Positions 18,546 to 27,675 are shown, numbered from the stretch's first letter. The stretch: 64,000 nt of DNA from Catenuloplanes atrovinosus (GCF_031458235.1 NZ_JAVDYB010000001.1:3307001-3371000); one strand, 5' to 3'. Translations and numbers: made by a program. The notes: a model not told the origin generated them from the sequence alone.

Positions 18546-19742
18546 TCAGACGTGGCCGTCGTCGGCGGTGGACGCGACCGGCTCGGCCGTCAGGGGCAGG
18601 CGGGCGACCACGCGGTATCCGCCGTCGGGACGGGCGCCGGTGCGCACCACGCCGCCGGCCAGCCGGGCGCGCTCGTGCATGCCGACCAGGCCGTGCCGGG
18701 CCCGGGCCGGCTCCTCCATCAGGCGCGGCAGCGTGGCGGGCGGCCCGTTGACCACCTCGACCACCAGTTCCTCCCCCTCCACCGCGACGCGCACGTGGGT
18801 GGCGGCGCCCGGCGCGTGCCGGATCACGTTGCTCAGCGACTCCTGCACGATCCGGTACGCCGCGCGGCCCACCGTGTCGTCGCGCGGCTCCGCGTCCACG
18901 TCCAGCGAGACCGGCACGCCGCCACGGCGCGCGGACTCGGCCAGGTCGCCGAGGCTGCGCAGGTCCGGCATCGGCCGCAGTTCGCCGTCCGCGCCCTCGT
19001 CGCGCAGCAGCGCCAGCAGCGCGCGCATCTCGCGCAGCGTGGTGCGGGTGCCGGCCGCGATCCGCCCGAACTCCTCCCGCGACTCCGGGTCGATGTCCGG
19101 GATGCGGTACGCCGCGGACGTCGCCTGCATGTGGATCACGGACATGCCGTGCGCGACCACGTCGTGCAGCTCACGCGCGATCCGGTTGCGCTCCTCGACC
19201 AACGCCCGCTGCGACTGCTCCAGCGCCACGTCCCGGCGGGCCTGGGCCAGCTCCCGGCGCACGGCCAGCCGCTGCCGCCAGGCGATCGTGCCGAACAGCA
19301 CCATCACCGAGTTCGTCGCGTAGGTGATCAGCGCGGTGTCGGCCACCTCGATCGTCCGGCCGCGCGGGTCGACCATCGACAGCAGGATGCCGAAGAGCCC
19401 GCTGGCCCACCAGATCACCACCGCCTCGCGCCACGGCCAGCGCAGCCCGACCAGCCCCACGTGCGCGACCAGCGTGAGCATCACCGGCGGCTGGAACGGC
19501 CAGATGCCGTGCGCGCCCTCCTGCGCGAGCGCGAACACCGCCACGGCCGCGAGCTGCACCACCGTGGCGATCCGCGGCCGCCGCAGGCTCAGCGCCAGCG
19601 CGGCGGCCTGCGCGGTGGCGGCGGCCCAGGCGATCAGCAGCGGCACGCCGTACTCGTCGGTCATCACGGTGGCGGTGCCGACCAGCAGCATGCCGGCCAG
19701 CGAGCCGACCACCAGCCACCACTGCCTCGGCACCCCGTTCAC
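18546..19742 (-). CDS. NarL/DesK-type sensor histidine kinase (HisKA_3), orphan
   Basis: About 398 residues. The N-terminal half has five or six hydrophobic segments (WWLVVGSLAGMLLVG, ALALSLRR and PPVMLTLVAHVGLVG regions) forming a membrane sensor without a large outer domain. The dimerisation/phosphoacceptor segment is RNRIARELHDVVAHGMSVI with the His of the H-box. The ATPase domain has SNVIRHAPGAATHV (N-box) and GHGLVGMHERARLAGG (G-box; written as RHGLVGMHERARLAGG in the sequence). GTG 19742 opens just before TM1; GTG 19769 and 19733 are alternatives. No NarL-type response regulator is adjacent, which is unusual for this family. Confidence 0.85.
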   Translation of the reverse strand: MNGVPRQWWLVVGSLAGMLLVGTATVMTDEYGVPLLIAWAAATAQAAALALSLRRPRIATVVQLAAVAVFALAQEGAHGIWPFQPPVMLTLVAHVGLVGLRWPWREAVVIWWASGLFGILLSMVDPRGRTIEVADTALITYATNSVMVLFGTIAWRQRLAVRRELAQARRDVALEQSQRALVEERNRIARELHDVVAHGMSVIHMQATSAAYRIPDIDPESREEFGRIAAGTRTTLREMRALLALLRDEGADGELRPMPDLRSLGDLAESARRGGVPVSLDVDAEPRDDTVGRAAYRIVQESLSNVIRHAPGAATHVRVAVEGEELVVEVVNGPPATLPRLMEEPARARHGLVGMHERARLAGGVVRTGARPDGGYRVVARLPLTAEPVASTADDGHV

Positions 19743-19866
19743 GTCCGCGACGTTACCGACCCCGGTCACCCCTGGTCGTCCCCCTGCCGGTGCATGCCGA
19801 CCCCTACGGGCAGCGTGGCTCTCCCGGCGGACGACCGGGACCCGTCCCATCACCGAGAGTTGACGC

Positions 19867-20406
19867 ATGAACCCGTACACCTGGCTCGGCCCGCTCGTGC
19901 TGATCGAGGGGCCGGCGGCGACCGTGAGCGCCGGCTCGCTGGTCGGCGCCGGCGTCGCGCGCTTCCTGCCGGTCTGGGTGATCGTCGTGCTCGCGGACGT
20001 GGCCGGTGACAGCCTGCTCTACCTGGCCGGGCGTTCGTCGCGGCACCCGCGGGTGGCCGCGCTGCTGGCCCGCATCGGCGTCACGTCGCGCCGCGCGGCC
20101 GGCTTCACCCGCGACCTGCCCCGACTGGTGATCACCGCGAAGGTGCTGGACGTGCTGGCCGTCCCCGCGTTCGTGGCGGCCGGCATCGCCCGAATCCCGT
20201 ACCAGCGGTTCGCGGCCTGGGTGACGGCCGGCGCGGCGGTGCGGGCCGCGGTGCTGATCGGCGCCGGCGCGCTGCTCGGCAGCCGGCTGACCGGCCTGCT
20301 GGAGCTGCCCGGCGGCTTCCTGCTGCTCGCCGCCGTGGTGGCCGGCCCGGCGCTGCTGCTCAACCTGCTCGTCAAGCGCCTCACCAGGAAGCGGATAGCG
20401 GCGTGA
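19867..20406 (+). CDS. DedA/VTT-like membrane protein
   Basis: 179 residues, with hydrophobic segments covering most of the length. The N-terminal LVLIEGPAATVSAGSLVGAG matches the re-entrant E/GP-containing loop of DedA (SNARE-associated) proteins; FVAAGIARIPYQRFAAWV matches the conserved G...R..F second-half loop. DedA proteins are lipid scramblases or transporters affecting membrane homeostasis. ATG 19867 has GAGAG upstream. Divergent from the histidine kinase, and its stop codon begins the terminator hairpin at 20404. Confidence 0.8.
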   Translation: MNPYTWLGPLVLIEGPAATVSAGSLVGAGVARFLPVWVIVVLADVAGDSLLYLAGRSSRHPRVAALLARIGVTSRRAAGFTRDLPRLVITAKVLDVLAVPAFVAAGIARIPYQRFAAWVTAGAAVRAAVLIGAGALLGSRLTGLLELPGGFLLLAAVVAGPALLLNLLVKRLTRKRIAA

Positions 20407-20434
20407 CCGGGCTCCCCCTACGGGAGCCCGGTCA
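20404..20434. terminator. Bidirectional terminator hairpin between DedA-like and DUF1996 genes
   Basis: Perfect 13-bp inverted repeat TGACCGGGCTCCC (20404-20416) and GGGAGCCCGGTCA (20422-20434) with a 5-base loop. It starts at the stop codon of the DedA-like gene and ends 11 bp before the stop of the opposing DUF1996 gene. There is no T-tract, as is common in actinobacterial terminators. Confidence 0.85.
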
Positions 20435-20445
20435 GCATCGGTGGA

Positions 20446-22002
20446 TCAGAAGTTGCCCTGCGCGTTGCACTTCGCGTGCTGGTTGATGCAGTTGCGGACG
20501 CGCTCGGCGAGCGCCTGCGGCACCCAGGCGTTGAAGAAGTCGCCGTGCATGGAGTAGCCGGTGCCGGACGAGAGCGTGATGCCCTCGGTGTCCGTGTTCA
20601 GCGGGTACGGCAGCATGAACGAGATCGACGGGATCGCCACCGGGTACTTGCCGGAGCACCTGCCCTGCGCGTCGGCCGGGCCCACGTGCGACTTGTGGTC
20701 CGGGCTGTCCAGGTGCACGCCGTCCCAGCAGTCCGGGAAGGTGAGCTGGCGGATCAGCTCCGCGGTCGGCGCGCAGACCGGCCACTCGCCGTCCTTGGTC
20801 CGGCCGGTCTCGCCGCCCACGCCCGCGCACCAGAACTGGTTGTTCTGCCCCTTGCTGGTCTGCTGCTTCGCGTCACCGGCGATCATCCGGAAGCCGGACG
20901 GGAACGGCACGGTCGCGGCGTAGTCCTTCAGGCGCGAGCCGTAGTAGACCGTGACCTCCTTCGGCATGACCGGCTTGCCGTCCTTGAGCAGCGTCGGCAC
21001 CCAGTAGGCGGAGAAGTCCTGGGTGGACGGCTCGCAGGTGGTGGCCTTCGCGGCGAACAGCGACTCCGCGGTCGAGGCCGCGCTGGTGGTCTTGTTGCCC
21101 CAGAACGTGTGGTCGTGCGACGCGCCCGGCAGGTTCGGCGCGACGATCGGGTCGTCCGGCCTGGTGTGGCTGATCTTGCAGGAGGCGTGGAACTCCGGCA
21201 CCATCCGCTCGGCCGGCGTCTTCGGCGTGATCGCGCGGAACGCGGCCAGTTCCTGCGCCCACTTGGCCTGGTCCATCACGACCCAGCCGGCGCCGGTCTG
21301 CGGCGCGGTGCCGGTCGGCGTGGGCGACACGCTCGCGGACGCGGTCGCGCTCGGGCTCGCCGGCGCGCCGGTGGTCGCGGTCGCGGCCGGGCTCGCCGGC
21401 GCGGTGGTGCCCGGCGCGCCGGTGCCGCCGCCGGCCCGGGTGAAGCGCAGCCAGTTGAGGTTCACGAAGTCGCTGCGGCTCTTGCTGACCAGGTTCACCA
21501 CCACGGTCTGCGTACCGCCGAGCGTGGTCTTGCTGACCGCCTTGCCGGTGACCCAGCTCTGCCAGTTGCCGGTCTTGCTGATCGGGAACGCGGCGAGCAG
21601 CTCACCGGTCGGGCTCCCGGCACGCACCTCGACCGAGCCGCCCTCGGAGTTCGCCGAGGCCACGCGCGCCTCGATGGTCAGCGGGCCGCCGGCCGCCGCG
21701 CCGAGGTCCACGTTGTCGTAGCGCATCCAGTCGCCGTTGCTGAGCCAGCCGACGTTGCGGCCGCCGCCGGTGTCGCTGGTGCCCTCGGTCTGCGCGCCCT
21801 GGTGGGCCGCGTACGACTCGGCCTCGAGGACGCCGGGGATCGGCGTCTGGTTGCTGCCCGCGTTCGCGGTGGCGACGAGCACGCCGCTGCCGGCGAGCGC
21901 CGCGACCACCGGGATCGCCAGCAGGAACATCCGCTTCTTGCTCTTTTTTCCAGATTTATCCGGCGATGCGCCGGACAGCGGAGCCGAGGGGTCGCTCTGC
22001 AT
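20446..22002 (-). CDS. Secreted CBM6-DUF1996 protein
   Basis: 518 residues. An N-terminal cytosolic stretch with KSGKKSKKR precedes a signal/TM helix (MFLLAIPVVAALAGSGVLV). Next comes a CBM6/CBM35-like domain (~50-190: PGVLEAESYAAHQGAQ, WMRYDNVDLG, NLNWLRFT), then an Ala/Thr/Pro/Ser linker, then DUF1996 (~240-515; EFHASCKISH, HDHTFWGN, CWDGVHLDSPDHKSH, with several His and Cys). DUF1996 proteins are secreted by fungi and actinomycetes and are often induced on polysaccharide; the activity is unknown. ATG 22002 has GGAGG upstream. The LacI-type operator at 22095 probably controls it. Confidence 0.9.
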   Translation of the reverse strand: MQSDPSAPLSGASPDKSGKKSKKRMFLLAIPVVAALAGSGVLVATANAGSNQTPIPGVLEAESYAAHQGAQTEGTSDTGGGRNVGWLSNGDWMRYDNVDLGAAAGGPLTIEARVASANSEGGSVEVRAGSPTGELLAAFPISKTGNWQSWVTGKAVSKTTLGGTQTVVVNLVSKSRSDFVNLNWLRFTRAGGGTGAPGTTAPASPAATATTGAPASPSATASASVSPTPTGTAPQTGAGWVVMDQAKWAQELAAFRAITPKTPAERMVPEFHASCKISHTRPDDPIVAPNLPGASHDHTFWGNKTTSAASTAESLFAAKATTCEPSTQDFSAYWVPTLLKDGKPVMPKEVTVYYGSRLKDYAATVPFPSGFRMIAGDAKQQTSKGQNNQFWCAGVGGETGRTKDGEWPVCAPTAELIRQLTFPDCWDGVHLDSPDHKSHVGPADAQGRCSGKYPVAIPSISFMLPYPLNTDTEGITLSSGTGYSMHGDFFNAWVPQALAERVRNCINQHAKCNAQGNF

Positions 22003-22094
22003 GGTGGGAGGCCTCCGGGCCGTATATGGTGTGGGCGTCGCGCGGCGGACAGACATCCCCGCGCGGGTGTTCCGGTCGGAACTCTAGGACCGGA

Positions 22095-22106
22095 GAGAGC
22101 GCTCTC
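22095..22106. promoter_or_regulatory. LacI-family operator upstream of the DUF1996 gene
   Basis: Perfect 12-bp palindrome GAGAGCGCTCTC, 93 bp upstream of the DUF1996 start. The core GAGCGCTC is that of CebR/CelR-type cellulose-utilisation operators in actinobacteria (known consensus TGGGAGCGCTCCCA). This differs from the two palindromes near the LacI gene at 27745, so a different regulator, not in this window, is expected to bind. Confidence 0.7.
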
Positions 22107-22190
22107 ACAAGCCGGTGCGCCCCGCTTAAGACAAAGCTAAGGGAAAGCCTTCACTCGCCGGCCGCGGGCCGGGCCGAGGGCCGACCGCGC

Positions 22191-22221
22191 GGGCGGGTCC
22201 GGGCTGGGACCGGTCCCGCCC
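22191..22221 (-). terminator. Possible terminator after the GH42 gene
   Basis: GGGCGGGTCCG (22191-22201) pairs with CGGTCCCGCCC (22211-22221) with one mismatch, starting 10 bases beyond the GH42 stop codon. It would end the sugar-uptake operon before the DUF1996 promoter. There is no T-tract. Confidence 0.5.
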
Positions 22222-22230
22222 ACACGGGGT

Positions 22231-24285
22231 CTAGCGGGTGCGGCGCAGGATCGCGACCGCGCGCGGCGCCAGCGGCGTGACGGTGCCGAGCAGCGGCTCG
22301 CCGTCGAGGCCGGGCAGCTCGACCGGCACGTCGGTGCGGTTGATCAGGAACCAGAAGTCCTCGCCCGCACCGGTACGGATGGCCAGCTCCACCTGGCCGC
22401 GGGCCTCCTCCGGCAGCGGGCTGGCGATGCCGGCCGACCGCAGCAGCTCGGCCAGCAGCGAGGTCAGTCCCTCCGGCCCGAGGCGGGTGGAGACGTAGGT
22501 GGCGGTGCCGGCCGGGTCGCCCGCGCCGGGCTCGCCGTCGGAGGAGCCGGCCGAGACGGTACGCCGGGTGATCGCCGCGCGGCCCGCGTGCTCGCCGGTC
22601 TTGTACCAGGCCAGCACGTCCACGTCCGGCGCGACCACGTCGATCCGGTCGGTCCACAGCGTGCCGTCCGTGCCGTTGTCCAGCGCGACGCTGTCACCCT
22701 CGAGCAGCGGGCCGAACTCCTCGATCCGGATGCCCAGCAGCTCGCGCAGCGCACCCGGGTATCCGCCCAGCCACACGTGGTCGTTCTCGTCCACGATGCC
22801 GGAGAAGTAGGTGGTGACCAGGTGGCCGCCGCCCGCGACGTACGCCTCCAGGCGCCGCGCCAGCTCGCCCGGCACCACGTGCAGGATCGGCGCGATCACC
22901 AGGTCGTACCCGGTCAGGTCGGCCGCGACCGGCACCACGTCGACCGGCACGCCGTTGGCCAGGAACGCGGTGTACCAGTCCAGCGCCTCCGCCCGGTAGC
23001 GCAGCTTCTCGGTCGGGTGCGAGTCCAGCTCGCTGGCCCACCAGGAGTCCCAGTCGAACAGGATGGCGGCGCGCGACGGCGCCTGGTCCGTACCCGCGAC
23101 GGGTTGAATGGTCCTGAGGTCCTCGCCCAGCCGCGCGACCGCGCGGAAGACCGCGCTGTCCGTGCCGGCGTGCGGCAGCATCGCGGAGTGGTACTTCTCC
23201 GCGCCGCCCCTGGACTGGCGCCACTGGAAGAAGCAGACCGCGTCCGCGCCGTGCGCCACGTGGATCAGCGAGTCGCGGCCCAGCTCGCCGGGGCGCTTGG
23301 CGAGGTTGATCGGCTGCCAGTTGACCGCGCTCGTGGAGTGCTCCATCAGGAACCACGGCCGGCCGGCCGCGAGGTGGCCGGTCAGGTTCGCGGAGAAGGA
23401 CAGCTCGTCCAGGCCCTGCGGCCCGGGCCAGAAGTAGTGGTCGTTGGAGACGAAGTCGACCTCGGAGGCCCAGTCCGCGTAGTTCATGCCCTTGGTCTCG
23501 CCCATCACCATGAAGTTGGTGGTGACCGGTACGTCCGGGGTGAGCTCGCGGAGGATCTCCCGCTCGGCGACCAGGTACTCCTTGAGCGCGTCCGAGCTGA
23601 AGCGCTTGAAGTCCAGCTGCTGCGTCGGGTTCGGGTAGCTGGCGGCCTGGCGCGGCGGCAGGATCTGGCCCCAGGCGCTGTACCGCTGCGACCAGAACGC
23701 GGTGGCCCAGGCGTCGTTGAGCGCCTCGATCGTGCCGTACCGGGCCTTGAGCCAGGTGCGGAACGCGCGCGCCGCGTCGTCCGAGAAGTCGTACACGTTG
23801 TGGCAGCCCAGCTCGTTGCTGACGTGCCAGGCGGTCAGCGCCGGGTGGTTCGCGTACCGGGTGGCCAGCTCGCGGACCAGCGTGAGCGCGTACTCCCGGA
23901 AGATCGGCGAGGTGGGACGCCAGTGCTGGCGGGCGCCCGGCCAGACCGTGTTGCCGGCGTTGTCCACCGGCAGGATCTCCGGGTGCGACGTGGTCAGCCA
24001 CGGCGGCGGGGACGCGGTCGCGGTGGCCAGGTCGACCGCGATGCCGTTGGCGTGCAGCAGGTCCATCGCGTCGTCGAGCCAGGCCCAGTCGTACGTGCCC
24101 GCGTTCGGCTGGATGCGCGCCCAGGAGAAGATCGCCAGCGAGACGATGTTGACGCCCGCCTCCCGCATGGCGGCGACGTCCTCATCCCAGACCTCGCGCG
24201 GCCACTGGTCGGGGTTGTAGTCGGCGCCGAACGCCATCCGCGGCCCGGCCTCGGCGGAGGGCCAGCGCAGCCACCGGTGTTCCAC
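22231..24285 (-). CDS. GH42 beta-galactosidase
   Basis: 684 residues, the normal length for GH42, with TIM barrel, trimerisation and C-terminal domains. The start matches the family (FGADYNPDQWP). The acid/base Glu158 is in WHVSNELGCH and the nucleophile Glu315 is in WFLMEHSTSA. No signal peptide, so it hydrolyses imported beta-galactosides in the cytoplasm. GTG 24285 was chosen over ATG 24318 because AAGGGAG lies 8 nt upstream of the GTG. It is the last gene of the operon permease-permease-binding protein-GH42, separated from the binding-protein gene by a hairpin. Confidence 0.95.
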   Translation of the reverse strand: MEHRWLRWPSAEAGPRMAFGADYNPDQWPREVWDEDVAAMREAGVNIVSLAIFSWARIQPNAGTYDWAWLDDAMDLLHANGIAVDLATATASPPPWLTTSHPEILPVDNAGNTVWPGARQHWRPTSPIFREYALTLVRELATRYANHPALTAWHVSNELGCHNVYDFSDDAARAFRTWLKARYGTIEALNDAWATAFWSQRYSAWGQILPPRQAASYPNPTQQLDFKRFSSDALKEYLVAEREILRELTPDVPVTTNFMVMGETKGMNYADWASEVDFVSNDHYFWPGPQGLDELSFSANLTGHLAAGRPWFLMEHSTSAVNWQPINLAKRPGELGRDSLIHVAHGADAVCFFQWRQSRGGAEKYHSAMLPHAGTDSAVFRAVARLGEDLRTIQPVAGTDQAPSRAAILFDWDSWWASELDSHPTEKLRYRAEALDWYTAFLANGVPVDVVPVAADLTGYDLVIAPILHVVPGELARRLEAYVAGGGHLVTTYFSGIVDENDHVWLGGYPGALRELLGIRIEEFGPLLEGDSVALDNGTDGTLWTDRIDVVAPDVDVLAWYKTGEHAGRAAITRRTVSAGSSDGEPGAGDPAGTATYVSTRLGPEGLTSLLAELLRSAGIASPLPEEARGQVELAIRTGAGEDFWFLINRTDVPVELPGLDGEPLLGTVTPLAPRAVAILRRTR

Positions 24286-24321
24286 GTGTGTTGCTCCCTT
24301 GTGGTGGGTGTGGTTCATGGC

Positions 24322-24350
24322 CGCGCCGGGCCCGTGGAGGACCCGGCGCG
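24322..24350 (-). promoter_or_regulatory. Intercistronic hairpin between binding-protein and GH42 genes
   Basis: CGCGCCGGG (24322-24330) and CCCGGCGCG (24342-24350) form a perfect 9-bp stem with an 11-base loop. Hairpins at this point in sugar-ABC operons often stabilise the upstream message or partly terminate, so the binding protein is made in excess over downstream genes. That role is inferred. Confidence 0.55.
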
Positions 24351-24367
24351 GGTGGCACGGAGCGGCC

Positions 24368-25705
24368 CTACTTGACGGTGAAGCCCTGCTCGTTGCCGTA
24401 CTTGACGGACGCGTCCTGCCAGGCCTTGAGGCCGTCGGCCAGCTTGGTCGAGGAGATGTACGCCTGGCCCGCGGTGTCCTTGAAGATCGAGTTCGCGTAG
24501 ACCTGGTACGGCAGGTACGACCAGCCGGGCACCACGTTCGCGGAGGACTGCGCGAAGATCTCGTTGATCTTCTGGCCGCCGAAGTACTCGAACTCCTTGG
24601 CCTGGAACTCCGGCGAGTTCAGGTCCGCGGTGGTGGCCGGGAACGCGCCGTTGTCGATGCGGGTCTTCACGCCCTCACCGGCGGTCAGGTAGTCCAGGAA
24701 CCCGTAGGCGAGCGCCTTGCGGGTGGACGCCTCCATCACGGACATCGCGGAGCCGCCGTTCTCGGCGGTGGCGGTGCCGCCCTTCTCCCACTGCGGCATC
24801 GGCGCGACGCGCCACTTGCCGGACGCGTTCGGCGAGCCGGAGACCAGGTTGCTCGGCATCCAGGCGCCGACCACGAGCGTGGCCAGCGTGCCGTTGCCCA
24901 GCGCCTGGAACCACTCGTCGGTCCAGCCGGAGATGCTGGACAGCAGCTTCTCGTCGATCATCTTCTGCCACAGCGCGGTGTACTTCTGCGCGCCCGCGTC
25001 GGCGAAGTTGATGGTGATGTCGGTGCCGTTGACCGTGTACGGCTTGCCACCGGCCTGCCAGATCATCGACGTGGTGGTGCCGGCGTCGCCGCTGTCCGAG
25101 GCGATGTAGACCTTCGGGTCCGCCGCGTGCAGCTTCTTCGCGGCCTCGTAGTACTCGTCCCAGGTGGTCGGCACGGCGACGCCGTGCTTGTCGAAGACCT
25201 CCTTGTTGTAGTACAGCACCATCGGGCCGGAGTCGAGCGGCAGGCCGAAGACGCCGCCGTTGGCGGAGACCGCGTTCCACGGGCCGGGCGCGAACTTGTC
25301 CTTGTACGCGGAGGCGCCGAAGCCGGACAGATCCGCCACGTTCTTCGCCAGCGAGAACTGCGAGAGCGCGTAGTACTCGATGTGCGCCAGGTCCGGCACG
25401 CCCTTACCGGCCGAGAGCGCGTTCTGCAGCGCCACGTACTGGTCCTGGTTCGTACCCGCGTTGACGACGTTGATCTTGACCTTGGGGTACTTGGTCATGA
25501 ACGCCTGTGCGGTCGGCGCGATCGTGGTGTCCCACGACCAGACGAGCAGTTCGCCGCCCTCCTCCAGCGCCTTGGTGACGTCGTCCGCGGAGACGGTCTC
25601 GCCACCGGTGCCGGAGTCGTCGCCGCCACCGCAGGCCGCCAGCACGGAGGCCACGCCGACGGCGCCGGCCAGGCGCAGCAGGTTGCGCCGAGAGGTGTAC
25701 ATCAT
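24368..25705 (-). CDS. Sugar ABC transporter substrate-binding lipoprotein
   Basis: 445 residues of the extracellular solute-binding protein family 1. A Tat/Sec-like RRNLLRLAG start is followed by the lipobox LAAC and an acidic/Gly linker. The family pattern is seen in LPLDSGPMVLYYNKEVFDKHGV and PTTWDEYYEAAKKLHAAD. ATG 25705 has GGAAGGA about 10 nt upstream. Third gene of the operon, downstream of both permeases; with GH42 next, the likely ligand is a galactoside or galactan oligosaccharide. No ATPase gene is present, so a shared MsiK-type ATPase elsewhere is expected. Confidence 0.93.
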   Translation of the reverse strand: MMYTSRRNLLRLAGAVGVASVLAACGGGDDSGTGGETVSADDVTKALEEGGELLVWSWDTTIAPTAQAFMTKYPKVKINVVNAGTNQDQYVALQNALSAGKGVPDLAHIEYYALSQFSLAKNVADLSGFGASAYKDKFAPGPWNAVSANGGVFGLPLDSGPMVLYYNKEVFDKHGVAVPTTWDEYYEAAKKLHAADPKVYIASDSGDAGTTTSMIWQAGGKPYTVNGTDITINFADAGAQKYTALWQKMIDEKLLSSISGWTDEWFQALGNGTLATLVVGAWMPSNLVSGSPNASGKWRVAPMPQWEKGGTATAENGGSAMSVMEASTRKALAYGFLDYLTAGEGVKTRIDNGAFPATTADLNSPEFQAKEFEYFGGQKINEIFAQSSANVVPGWSYLPYQVYANSIFKDTAGQAYISSTKLADGLKAWQDASVKYGNEQGFTVK

Positions 25706-25748
25706 TCGAGGTGTTCCTTCCGGAGAATGTTGTGGGTGCCCGAAAAGC

Positions 25749-26660
25749 TCATTCTTTGACGCTGCCGGCCGCCAGACCCGACTGCCAGTACCGCTGGAGC
25801 AGCAGGAACGCGGCGATCAGCGGGATGATCATCAACAGCGAACCGGTGATCACGAGGTGGAAGATGACCTCGCCGCCGTTCGTGGTCGCCTGCGCGTTCC
25901 ACGCGTTCAGGCCGAGCGTCAGCGGGTACCAGTCGGGGTCCTTCAGCATGATCAGCGGAAGGAAGTAGTTGTTCCAGGTCGCGACCGTGGTGAACAGCAG
26001 GACCGTGACGATGCCGGGGGCCAGCAGCGGGAGCCCGACCTGGAAGAACGTGCGGAACTCGCCGGACCCGTCGACGCGCGCCGCCTCCAGCAGCTCGGTC
26101 GGGATCGCCTCGTTCGCGAACGTCCACATCAGGTACAGGCCGAACGGGGAGATCAGTGAGGGAATGATGATCGCCCAGGGGGTGTCGGTCAAGCCCATCT
26201 CGCTGAACATGAGGAACGTCGGCACCGCGAGCGCCGTGCCGGGCACCGCGACCGCGCCGATCACGACCGCGAACACCGCGCCCCGGCCCGGGAACCGGAA
26301 CTTCGCCAGGCCGTAGCCGCCGAGGACGGCCAGGAACGTCGCGCCACCGGCCCCCACCACCACGTACAGCAGGGTGTTGACGAACCAGCGAACGAAGATC
26401 CCATCGTTGTACGTCAGGGTCTGCGCGATGTTCTGGAACAGCAGGAACTCGCCGTCCGCGAACCACAGGCCGAACGAGTCGGTCAGCCCCTCGCGGCTCT
26501 TGGTCGCGTTCACGATCAGCCAGAACAGCGGCACGACGCTGTAGAGCAGAATGACGCCGGTGGCGAGCGTGAGCGTGATGCTCTTGCGCGGCGTGGTGGT
26601 GTACCTCTTGACCCTCTTCACGGCCGGCTGGGTGGGCGGCGCCTGCTGAAGCGTCGTCAT
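25749..26660 (-). CDS. Sugar ABC transporter permease (MalG-type)
   Basis: 303 residues with about six TM helices. The cytoplasmic EAA loop is visible as EAARVDGSGEFRTFFQVGLP, the ATPase contact. The N-terminus is polar and basic. The start lies 3 bp beyond the stop of the MalF-type permease gene, so the two are co-translated. Together they form the membrane channel for the binding protein encoded downstream. Confidence 0.94.
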   Translation of the reverse strand: MTTLQQAPPTQPAVKRVKRYTTTPRKSITLTLATGVILLYSVVPLFWLIVNATKSREGLTDSFGLWFADGEFLLFQNIAQTLTYNDGIFVRWFVNTLLYVVVGAGGATFLAVLGGYGLAKFRFPGRGAVFAVVIGAVAVPGTALAVPTFLMFSEMGLTDTPWAIIIPSLISPFGLYLMWTFANEAIPTELLEAARVDGSGEFRTFFQVGLPLLAPGIVTVLLFTTVATWNNYFLPLIMLKDPDWYPLTLGLNAWNAQATTNGGEVIFHLVITGSLLMIIPLIAAFLLLQRYWQSGLAAGSVKE

Positions 26661-26663
26661 CGC

Positions 26664-27563
26664 TCAGCTCTCCTTCCGCATGCCGCGCAGCTGGATCACG
26701 TAGGCGACGAGCATGGTGACCAGGCCCATGATGATCGCGATGGTCGCCGAGTAGTTGTACTGCTGGCCGTTGAAGGACAGCGAGTACGCGTAGTAGTTCG
26801 GCGTGAAGAACGTGGTGATCGCGTTCGGCGCCAGCTTCTGCAGGATCGACGGCTCGGTGAACAGCTGGAAGCTGCCGATGATGGAGAAGATGGTGGCGAT
26901 GACCAGCGCGCCCCGGATGGCCGGCAGCTTGATCGAGCGGATGATCCGGAACTGGCCGGCCCCGTCGATCTCCGCGGCCTCGTAGAGCGAGGAGGGGATG
27001 ACCCGCAGCGCGGAGTAGAAGATCAGCATGTTGTAGCCGACGAATTCCCAGGTCACGATGTTGCCGATGCTGGCGAGGATCCAGTCCGGGCCCAACGGGG
27101 CGGGGATGGAGATCCCGAACGCCTCGTTGATGTTGCCGACCAGGCCGAACTGGTTGCCGTACATGAAGCCCCACATGATCGCGGCGACCACGGCTGGCAC
27201 CGCGTACGGCAGGAAGATCGTGATGCGGAAGAAGCCGGCCGCGTGCAACCGGCCGCTGTCGATCGCCAGCGCGGCCAGCAGCGCGATGCCGAGCATGATG
27301 GGCACCTGGACGACCAGGAAGATCGCGACCCGGGCCAGGCCGTCCCAGAAGTTGGGGTCGGTCAGCGCCTGCTGATAGTTCTCCAGGCCGACGAACGAGG
27401 TGCCGCCGATGAGCCGGGTCTTGAACAGGCTGATGTAGATCGAGTATGCGATCGGAGCGAGGAAGACCAGCGCGAAGACCGCCATGAACGGCCCCACGAA
27501 CTGCCACCCGGTCCACGATCGCCGACGGCGCGGCCTCGGAAGCGCCGCTTGCGCCGTAGTCAT
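26664..27563 (-). CDS. Sugar ABC transporter permease (MalF-type)
   Basis: 299 residues, about six TM helices, with the EAA loop EAAEIDGAGQFRIIRSIKLP. First gene of the uptake operon. ATG 27563 lies 26 bp downstream of the palindromic operator O1, a position suited to repression of this operon by the divergent LacI regulator. The N-terminus is arginine-rich (PRPRRRRSW) before TM1. Confidence 0.94.
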   Translation of the reverse strand: MTTAQAALPRPRRRRSWTGWQFVGPFMAVFALVFLAPIAYSIYISLFKTRLIGGTSFVGLENYQQALTDPNFWDGLARVAIFLVVQVPIMLGIALLAALAIDSGRLHAAGFFRITIFLPYAVPAVVAAIMWGFMYGNQFGLVGNINEAFGISIPAPLGPDWILASIGNIVTWEFVGYNMLIFYSALRVIPSSLYEAAEIDGAGQFRIIRSIKLPAIRGALVIATIFSIIGSFQLFTEPSILQKLAPNAITTFFTPNYYAYSLSFNGQQYNYSATIAIIMGLVTMLVAYVIQLRGMRKES

Positions 27564-27588
27564 CCCATGTACCCCCTAGCAACACTGC

Positions 27589-27606
27589 TATGTTTGCGCA
27601 AACATA
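27589..27606. promoter_or_regulatory. LacI-type operator O1 (ABC operon)
   Basis: Perfect 18-bp palindrome TATGTTTGCGCAAACATA with a central CG, the hallmark of LacI-family operators, 26 bp upstream of the first permease start. Its half-site ATGTTTRCG is shared with O2. Confidence 0.88.
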
Positions 27607-27675
27607 CAGCTCAGTCGTGGGTGGCTCACCGGGGGTCAGAGGTTTCGATCCGATAACGAGCGTCACGGGAGTGCA

